This document shows, piece after piece, positions 6,995-13,045 of a DNA stretch of 13,045 nt; position 1 is the first letter of the stretch; the number at the start of each line of letters is the position of its first letter. The translations under genes and the position numbers were made by a program. Origin of the DNA: CAYQAE01 sp964415445 [NCBI: uncultured archaeon] (GTDB lineage Archaea > CAYQAE01); the NCBI GenBank assembly GCA_964415445.1, contig CAYQAE010000002.1, positions 8,617-21,661 on the forward strand, written 5' to 3'. The notes beneath the pieces are model-generated. The model saw only the letters and a program-made list of their open reading frames with translations. It was not told the origin of the DNA and made no database searches.

Positions 6995-7751
6995 AATGAC
7001 CTACTTTTGGTTCAAATACATCTCCTGTAGTTAGCAATTCTTTAAGCATAGCTTTTATATCTGCTTCTGTAGTTTTTGGAAAATTTTCCATAATTTTAGA
7101 CAAAGAAACGCCTTGCCCCTCATCTTGCTCTTCTAATATTTTCTTTAATTTATCAATCTTATCATCATCAACTTTGGATTCACCAGATGCCATCTCTGGT
7201 TTTGATTCATTATCTATTTCTTTTAATTCATTAATCGATACCACAATGTTAGGATCAATATTTGCCTCCTTAACTTTTCTTTTGGCTTCTCTTATGTCTT
7301 GAATAGAGTCTAAAATTTGGCTAGCTTTTTTAAAATCTTCTTTAGCTTTCTTAACATCCATATAAGTTGCAAGTTTGTGATATGTCAACCAATTAGGATC
7401 ATCGATTTTTGCAATCGACTCTAAATTAATACGTTTCTCTCCTTCCCATTCATTTGCCTTAGCTACAACTTGAACTAAATCTCCTTTCTTTAGACCTTCT
7501 AATGAACTTGCTAATTCACGATATGCAAAACAAGATACAGTTTCTGTATTGTCATCTAAAAGCATCACAGAATAATTTGATTCATCAAATATTCTTGGTG
7601 TATCTGCAACCATTGCTATAAGTTTAACACGAGAGATTTCTTTTGCATAATCTGTAATTACATAATTTGATTCAAAATCTCCTTCAGTCTGTACATATCT
7701 ACTTTTATGAAAATCTTGAAGATAAATTCTTTGTGCAGGCTGTCTTTGCAT
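6975..7751 (-). CDS. rpa32: Replication protein A, 32 kDa-type subunit
   Basis: This is the third gene of the RPA operon. The 258 residues divide into an N-terminal OB fold (about 30-120), a charged helical linker (130-195) and a C-terminal winged-helix domain (about 197-256, with SLSKIMENFPKTTEADIKAML as its recognition part). This is the RPA32 layout, in which the winged helix recruits repair and replication partners. The OB fold has ISRVKLIAMVAD and KKGDLVQVVAKANEWEG, typical strands of RPA-associated OB domains. Its ATG shares a base with the TAA stop of rpa14 (TAATG), which indicates translational coupling. The 3' end overlaps the convergent PC4-like gene by 20 bp, so antisense pairing of the transcript tails is possible. 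Confidence 0.87.
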   Translation of the reverse strand: MQRQPAQRIYLQDFHKSRYVQTEGDFESNYVITDYAKEISRVKLIAMVADTPRIFDESNYSVMLLDDNTETVSCFAYRELASSLEGLKKGDLVQVVAKANEWEGEKRINLESIAKIDDPNWLTYHKLATYMDVKKAKEDFKKASQILDSIQDIREAKRKVKEANIDPNIVVSINELKEIDNESKPEMASGESKVDDDKIDKLKKILEEQDEGQGVSLSKIMENFPKTTEADIKAMLKELLTTGDVFEPKVGHFSLVLY

Positions 7752-8068
7752 TATATCTCACATTTTTCCTTGATTTTTTTATATAATTCTAAATCAAATT
7801 TAGAAAAATCAGTTATAATCTCTGAATTAAGAGTTAGTTCACCATCTGATTCAAATGGTTTGCCCACTACCCTAATTAAAGATGTTTCACCATATAATCT
7901 ATCACATAAAACTGTTATAGTGGATGTTCCATCATCAACTTTCATTGAATAATTAACATCATCTTTTGAAACAACTGTAGCTATAATAGATACTCTAGTA
8001 TCTTCTTTAGATATATCTGAAATATTTTTCTCTTTTGCTGGCAGTTTCCTCATTCTCTCTTCTTCCAA
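7751..8068 (-). CDS. rpa14: Replication protein A, 14 kDa-type subunit
   Basis: A small protein of 105 residues that is essentially one OB fold: strands TRVSIIATVVSK, YSMKVDDGTSTITVLCD, TSLIRVVGKPF and GELTLNSEIITDF, ending in a helix (LELYKKIKEK). In archaeal heterotrimeric RPA this subunit sits between RPA41 and RPA32 at the trimer core. The start is uncertain. AGGTGA at 8081-8076 overlaps the rpa41 stop. It is 1 nt from a TTG at 8074 and 7 nt from a TTG at 8068, and the first ATG is at 8053, too far away. I chose 8068 for the spacing. The position between rpa41 and rpa32 strongly supports the assignment even though the sequence itself is divergent. Confidence 0.8.
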   Translation of the reverse strand: MEEERMRKLPAKEKNISDISKEDTRVSIIATVVSKDDVNYSMKVDDGTSTITVLCDRLYGETSLIRVVGKPFESDGELTLNSEIITDFSKFDLELYKKIKEKCEI

Positions 8069-8079
8069 ACTCAATTCAC

Positions 8080-9123
8080 CTAAATTTTTTCTAATAATTT
8101 TTTAGTCTCAGAAGTTGGATCTGGCTTAAATGTAGAATAAACTTTCATATTAAGTCCACTAAATTCATTTTCTTCAACTTTTCCACTAAATAAATAATCT
8201 TTACCTAAAATTTCACTACAATTTTCATTTAAATAAGTTAAACCTGCTTCTCTCTTATCTAGACCAGAATCTAAAAGCTCTACTACTTTATCCCATATTT
8301 CTTTAGTGGGCTTGTTGAGAAGTCGCTCTGCATTTTTGTCAAAAAAAACAGCTCGCATAAAACCAGTTGTATCATCAATCCCACATTCAACAACACATTT
8401 TTTCTTGGGTGTTACTTTTCCACATTCTTGACAAATTGAATCTTCATCAACTGATTTAAAACAATTAGGACATGATTCAAAAAGCGTGCATCTATAAAAT
8501 TTCACTAAAGTTGCTAAAACTTCTTTGTATTTATCTTGATCTTTTAAATCAGATATTACGACCCTATCTAGCTTAAAATCACTTTGAATATCATCAATAG
8601 GTGGAAGATCTTTTATTCTTATATCAGAATCTTCAATTGGATTTACCACAACCTTTGTATTATACCCTATTGTTGCCTCAATTTGACCTTGCCATCCTTC
8701 TTTTGTGCGAGTATCAATAATTTTTAGTATATCACCTATTTTAAGGTTAGGAATAAATTCATCACATTGATCATTCCAAAAAGCAACTCTAATTTGTGAA
8801 TTGCCATCACTTAATAAAACATTAGCCACTTTTCCAGGATTTCCATTTTTTCTCACAAAAGTATTTGTCGGAAAAATTCTAACAATTCTACCAACTATAT
8901 TTAGACCATCAAGATTTGGAGTTAGATCTGAAATTTTAGGTTGAGAAGATACATCTTTCTCCTCCACTGTAATACCCTTCTCCTTTGCAATTAGTGCAGC
9001 TGCCCCTAAAGGAGTTAGCAGACCAGACATTGTGTTCCTTTTGGTCTCTATTAAATTTTCAACTTTTTCTTTATCAATATTAGTCTGTATTGCTATCTGA
9101 TTAACTATTTCATCATATTCCAT
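8080..9123 (-). CDS. rpa41: Replication protein A, 41 kDa-type large subunit
   Basis: The main ssDNA-binding subunit of archaeal RPA, protecting ssDNA during replication, repair and recombination. From the ATG at 9123 it has 347 residues. An N-terminal helical domain (1-55; TPLGAAALIAKEKGI) is followed by an OB fold (about 64-165; LNIVGRIVRIFPTNTF, RVAFWND, GWQGQIEA). A second OB fold (about 183-332) carries a zinc ribbon, CPNC (218-221) and CQEC (231-234), as in eukaryotic RPA70. Aromatic residues W116 and W144 in the first OB fold are candidates for base stacking. A TTG four codons upstream (9135) is the alternative start. It is the first gene of rpa41-rpa14-rpa32, with 11 bp or less between genes. 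A 22-bp palindrome covers its promoter. Confidence 0.93.
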   Translation of the reverse strand: MEYDEIVNQIAIQTNIDKEKVENLIETKRNTMSGLLTPLGAAALIAKEKGITVEEKDVSSQPKISDLTPNLDGLNIVGRIVRIFPTNTFVRKNGNPGKVANVLLSDGNSQIRVAFWNDQCDEFIPNLKIGDILKIIDTRTKEGWQGQIEATIGYNTKVVVNPIEDSDIRIKDLPPIDDIQSDFKLDRVVISDLKDQDKYKEVLATLVKFYRCTLFESCPNCFKSVDEDSICQECGKVTPKKKCVVECGIDDTTGFMRAVFFDKNAERLLNKPTKEIWDKVVELLDSGLDKREAGLTYLNENCSEILGKDYLFSGKVEENEFSGLNMKVYSTFKPDPTSETKKLLEKI

Positions 9124-9149
9124 CTCTATCAACAAAAAACTAGTTAGAA

Positions 9150-9176
9150 AAATACAAATAAATTTGTATTTATAAT
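9150..9176 (-). promoter_or_regulatory. RPA operon promoter overlapped by a palindromic operator candidate
   Basis: AAATACAAAT (9150-9159) and ATTTGTATTT (9162-9171) form a perfect 10+2+10 palindrome. On the minus strand TTATAAATA (9176-9168) is the likely TATA box, predicting a start near 9146. The palindrome thus reaches from the downstream half of the TATA box to just before the start, where an archaeal repressor would block polymerase. The regulator is unknown, and no regulator gene lies in the window. Confidence 0.5.
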
Positions 9177-9230
9177 TTTTTTCTATAAAAAATAGTTTAA
9201 AAATATGGAAATAAAAAAGAAGTTAATTTT

Positions 9231-9478
9231 TTATTTTGGTTTTGGCTTGGGTTTTTCTTCTGCTTTGGGCTTTTCTTCTGGCTTTGGTTTGGATTCTGGT
9301 TTAGATTCTTTTTTTTCTTCTGGCTTAGGTTTAGGTTTTTCCTCTTTTTTTTCTTCCTTCTTTTCTTCTTTTTTAGGCTCTTTTTTTTCTTCTTTCTTCT
9401 TCTCTTCCTTCTTCTTTTCTTCTTTCTTCTTTTCTTCTTTCTTCTCTTCTTTTTTCTCTTCCTTCATTGGCTCTTTCT
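9231..9478. repeat. Low-complexity purine/pyrimidine tract encoding the Lys/Glu tail
   Basis: The plus strand is a run of imperfect CTTCTTTCTTCTT units, all pyrimidine over long stretches between about 9340 and 9470, followed towards 9231 by CTTCTGGTTT-type units. It encodes the EEKK and PKPE repeats of the minus-strand gene. Such strand-asymmetric tracts are prone to replication slippage, so tail length may vary between strains. Confidence 0.75.
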
Positions 9479-10025
9479 TTATTTTCTTCCTTGATATCCC
9501 TTTTAATCCTACTTTAGATCTCTTTGATCTTAATAATTCATCAAAACCTTTAGTTAATGTCTCATCTAACTTTCTTATGAATTCTCTAAGTGAAGTACAA
9601 AAATGTTGCTGCACACGTTTGATATTTTCATTAAGTATTTTTTTATATTCTGATTCTAACATACCATATGCCATACTCGATAATGCTCCAGATTGTTCTT
9701 TTTCAGAAATTCTACTAGTAACATCTTTAGTAATAGTTTCTACAAAATCCCCTAATTCGTCTAAAGATTGATATATAGCAGTCTCAATGCCCTTTACATC
9801 TTCATGGGCTTTAGAGACTATATTATAAATTTTCTCTTCTATTTTACTTGCGCCATCTCTTAATTCTCTTCCTTTTGATACCTTTTTTTCTCCAGCTTCT
9901 GATTTTTTCTCTGCTTCTGGTTTAGGTTTTTCAGGTGGCCCTCCACCGGGCGGTTTACGTCCTGGTGGCGTTGGTGGTCCAGGGGGTCTCATTCCTGGTT
10001 TTCTAAATGGTGGTCTTGGTTTCAT
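9231..10025 (-). CDS. Unrecognised protein: Pro-rich N-tail, helical core, Lys/Glu-rich C-tail
   Basis: I do not recognise this 264-residue protein. Residues 1-50 are rich in Pro, Gly and Lys (KPGMRPPGPPTPPGRKPPGG). Residues 51-175 look like a folded, mostly helical or coiled-coil core (GRELRDGASKIEEKIYNIV; VKGIETAIYQSLDELGDF; ESEYKKILNENIKRVQQHF; SLREFIRKLDETLTKGFDEL). Residues 180-264 are almost only Lys, Glu and Pro, built from EEKK and then PKPE units. No signal peptide or membrane segment is present. The core's spacing of hydrophobics suggests oligomerisation, and the tails suggest a scaffold or nucleic-acid-associated role, but this is a guess. AAGGCGAT lies just before the ATG, close to the AGGTGAT consensus. 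The gene lies upstream of the RPA operon in the same direction but is separated by about 107 bp with a promoter, so probably not co-transcribed. Confidence 0.7.
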   Translation of the reverse strand: MKPRPPFRKPGMRPPGPPTPPGRKPPGGGPPEKPKPEAEKKSEAGEKKVSKGRELRDGASKIEEKIYNIVSKAHEDVKGIETAIYQSLDELGDFVETITKDVTSRISEKEQSGALSSMAYGMLESEYKKILNENIKRVQQHFCTSLREFIRKLDETLTKGFDELLRSKRSKVGLKGISRKKIKKEPMKEEKKEEKKEEKKKEEKKKEEKKKEEKKEPKKEEKKEEKKEEKPKPKPEEKKESKPESKPKPEEKPKAEEKPKPKPK

Positions 10026-11472
<1,447 letters not shown>

Positions 11473-11480
11473 ATCCCAAA

Positions 11481-11498
11481 TTTTCTTTATTTTTTTAT
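11481..11498 (+). terminator. U-rich tract between gap and pgk
   Basis: TTTTCTTTATTTTTTTAT follows the GAPDH stop and ends just before the pgk Shine-Dalgarno. Archaeal polymerase can terminate at such tracts, so some transcripts may end here and set the gap:pgk ratio. There is no hairpin. Read-through is likely because pgk has no obvious TATA box of its own. Confidence 0.25.
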
Positions 11499-11513
11499 TA
11501 GGTGAAGATAGAT

Positions 11514-12734
11514 ATGAAAGAATTTCTAACTTTAGATGATGTGAAAGTTGGTGGAAAAACAGTTTTTTTAAGAGTAGATATTAATGCACCGGTTGATGAG
11601 AAAACAAAAAAAATTACTTCATCAAATAGAATTGAAGCTCATGCAAAAACAATTAAAGAATTATCAGAGAAAAATGCAAAAGTAGTAGTTTTGGCTCATC
11701 AAGGTAGACCTGGTTCATCTGATTTTATTCCTCTAAATCAACATGATAAATTATTAGAAAAATATGTAGGTAAAAAAATTAATTATGTAGATGATATATT
11801 TGGATCAAATGCTCAAAATTCAATTAAATCACTAAAGGACGGTGAAATTCTTCTATTAGAAAATCTTAGATTTTTCTCAGAAGAGCAGATGGAAAAAACA
11901 TCAGAAGAACATGCTCAAAATATAATGATCAAAAATTTAGCACCTTTGGGTGATCTTTTTGTAAATGATGCATTTTCTGCTGCACATAGAGCCCATGTTT
12001 CTATGGTTGGATTTGCAGAAAAACTAAAAACTATAGCTGGACGTGTGATGGAATATGAGCTAACTTCACTACAAAAAGCTATGGAAAATCCACAAAGACC
12101 TTCTGCTTTCATCTTAGGTGGTGCAAAACCTGAAGATTCAATTAAAGTTATGGCTCATTCTTTAGGAAATGAAACTCTAGATTATGCCATAGTATGTGGA
12201 ATAGTTGGCCAACTCTTTGTAAAAGCTGCAGGATATGATTTAGGTAAAAAAACTGAAGATTTTATGGACAAAAAAGGATACCTTAAATTTTTAGGTAAAT
12301 GTAGGGACATATATGAAAAATACAAAGACCATATTATACTACCTGTAGATTTAGCAGTGGATAAAGATGGAGTGCGAGAAGAAGTAGATTTAGACGACCT
12401 ACCTTCTGATTATTCTGTGCTAGATATAGGTAAAAAATCAGGGAAAAAGATAGCAGAAATTTTGAAAAAATCAAAATCAATAATGATAAATGGACCAGCT
12501 GGAGTCTATGAAGATGATAAATTTGCAAAAGGCACAAAAATGATATTGGATGCAATATCTGAATCAGATGGATTCTCACTAGTTGGTGGAGGACATACCA
12601 TTTCTGCGATTGATAAACTAGGCATGGATGTATCTAAATTTTCATATATCAGTCTAGCTGGCGGGGCATTAATTAGATATCTAACCGGTAAAACTTTTCC
12701 AATTGCCCAAGAATTTAAAAAATATGCAAAATAA
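11514..12734 (+). CDS. pgk: Phosphoglycerate kinase, archaeal type
   Basis: It transfers phosphate between 1,3-bisphosphoglycerate and ADP, consuming the GAPDH product in glycolysis and working in reverse in gluconeogenesis. At 406 residues it is full length. RVDINAPVD (20-28) and AHQGRPG (61-67) bind the substrate, with ENLRF at 116-120 and NDAFSAAHRAHVSMVG at 151-166. The nucleotide side has LGGAKPEDS (201-209), NGPAGVYE (326-333) and GGGHT (358-362). GGGHT in place of bacterial GGGDS, and AHQGRP in place of SHLGRP, mark the archaeal branch, unlike its bacterial-type GAPDH partner. The ATG at 11514 is preceded at 8 nt by AGGTGA (11500-11505). A GTG at 11502 overlaps that site and is unlikely. 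Confidence 0.97.
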   Translation: MKEFLTLDDVKVGGKTVFLRVDINAPVDEKTKKITSSNRIEAHAKTIKELSEKNAKVVVLAHQGRPGSSDFIPLNQHDKLLEKYVGKKINYVDDIFGSNAQNSIKSLKDGEILLLENLRFFSEEQMEKTSEEHAQNIMIKNLAPLGDLFVNDAFSAAHRAHVSMVGFAEKLKTIAGRVMEYELTSLQKAMENPQRPSAFILGGAKPEDSIKVMAHSLGNETLDYAIVCGIVGQLFVKAAGYDLGKKTEDFMDKKGYLKFLGKCRDIYEKYKDHIILPVDLAVDKDGVREEVDLDDLPSDYSVLDIGKKSGKKIAEILKKSKSIMINGPAGVYEDDKFAKGTKMILDAISESDGFSLVGGGHTISAIDKLGMDVSKFSYISLAGGALIRYLTGKTFPIAQEFKKYAK

Positions 12735-12752
12735 TACTTCAAGATGATAATT

Positions 12753-12998
12753 ATGAAAGATCCGCTAAAGAAAGTAGAAGATACATATGCAAAATACATA
12801 GATGCAATTGAAGATTTTAAAAATAGAGCTCTAAGTTTAGATAAAGAAGATGATCTAATAAATAATTTTGCACCAGATGAGAACAATGAAGACATACAAA
12901 AAATAGATTCTAAAAATTTCAAATCAACAGAGAATAAAATCAGAAAGATGCTTGCAGATGGATTATCTATCGATAAAATAAAGAAAATGAGATTTTAG
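12753..12998 (+). CDS. Small unrecognised protein in the gap-pgk operon
   Basis: Eighty-one residues, no recognised family. It appears almost wholly helical and highly charged: an N-terminal amphipathic helix (DPLKKVEDTYAKYIDAIEDF), an acidic, probably loose middle (DLINNFAPDENNEDIQKID) and a C-terminal basic helix pair (NKIRKMLADGLSIDKIKKM). No membrane segment or cysteine is present. The start at 12753 is chosen because AGATGAT (12742-12748), one base off the consensus, lies 4 nt before it. An ATG at 12744 lies inside that site. The gap after the pgk stop is 18 bp, so it should be co-transcribed. Its stop codon TAG overlaps the Shine-Dalgarno of the next gene. Function cannot be inferred from what is visible. 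Confidence 0.65.
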   Translation: MKDPLKKVEDTYAKYIDAIEDFKNRALSLDKEDDLINNFAPDENNEDIQKIDSKNFKSTENKIRKMLADGLSIDKIKKMRF

Positions 12999-13008
12999 GT
13001 GATAGACT

Positions 13009-13045
13009 ATTACCTTAGTAGGTATAATATCAGATAGCCATGACA
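13009..13045 (+). CDS. Metallophosphoesterase N-terminus, apparently starting at ATT; cut by window edge
   Basis: Only 12 codons lie in the window: MTLVGIISDSHD if the ATT at 13009 is read as a start. GIISDSHD is the first metal-binding motif (D-x-H) of the YfcE/MJ0936-type calcineurin-like phosphodiesterases, which begin almost exactly like this. A perfect AGGTGAT (12997-13003) lies 5 nt before the ATT. An in-frame TAG at 13003-13005 excludes any earlier start, and no ATG, GTG or TTG in frame lies between it and the motif. AUU starts are rare, and a base error changing ATG to ATT is the alternative. The Shine-Dalgarno overlaps the stop of the 81-residue gene, suggesting operon membership. 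Confidence 0.6.
   Translation, partial: MTLVGIISDSHD

Noticed and set aside
7707-7952. Plus-strand frame across the rpa14/rpa32 junction
   Set aside because: Antisense shadow of the RPA operon.
9205-9771. Long plus-strand frame rich in Phe and Ser
   Set aside because: It is the complement of the Lys/Glu-rich tail of the minus-strand gene; TTC/TCT repeats simply lack stops. It ends with no domain-like sequence and has no matching ribosome binding site.
12506-12922. Minus-strand frame of 138 codons across the pgk 3' end
   Set aside because: Antisense to PGK and the 81-residue gene, with no ribosome binding site or recognisable motif.

Overview
The window reads as a piece of an AT-rich archaeal chromosome, most likely a euryarchaeon. 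The evidence is the gene set: a Hel308 repair helicase, two archaemetzincins, a three-subunit archaeal RPA operon in the order 41-14-32 known from Pyrococcus, an archaeal-type phosphoglycerate kinase, TATA boxes about 25 bp upstream of likely starts, and Shine-Dalgarno sequences of the AGGTGA type mixed with apparently leaderless genes. The RPA arrangement points towards the Thermococci or a relative such as Methanofastidiosa, but that placement is inference. No rRNA, tRNA, CRISPR array, transposase or phage gene was seen.

Layout. Positions 1-876 (-) hold a cation diffusion facilitator cut by the window edge, divergent from nth (endonuclease III, +). Between nth and the next gene is a roughly 250-nt region on the minus strand that looks like an undescribed structured RNA, with its own TATA box, two GNRA-capped hairpins, a pseudoknot and a U-tract. 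Two archaemetzincin genes follow, back to back. After the second comes another structured, GC-rich RNA candidate (about 3258-3400, +), ending in a hairpin and U-tract just before hel308. Then an AI-2E-family membrane protein overlaps a small PC4-like ssDNA-binding protein gene by 4 bp. That gene runs tail to tail into the RPA operon (minus strand: rpa41, rpa14, rpa32). Upstream of RPA is a 264-residue protein with Pro-rich and Lys/Glu-rich tails. After a 450-bp AT-rich gap comes a plus-strand operon: a bacterial-type GAPDH, PGK, an 81-residue unknown, and the start of a metallophosphoesterase that appears to use an ATT start codon.

How the genes fit together. Base excision repair (nth), stalled-fork processing (Hel308), ssDNA protection (RPA) and a PC4-like ssDNA binder form a loose DNA-maintenance neighbourhood. 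GAPDH and PGK catalyse consecutive steps of glycolysis and gluconeogenesis. The least explained parts are the two RNA candidates flanking the archaemetzincin pair, and two symmetric elements placed on the RPA and GAPDH promoters.
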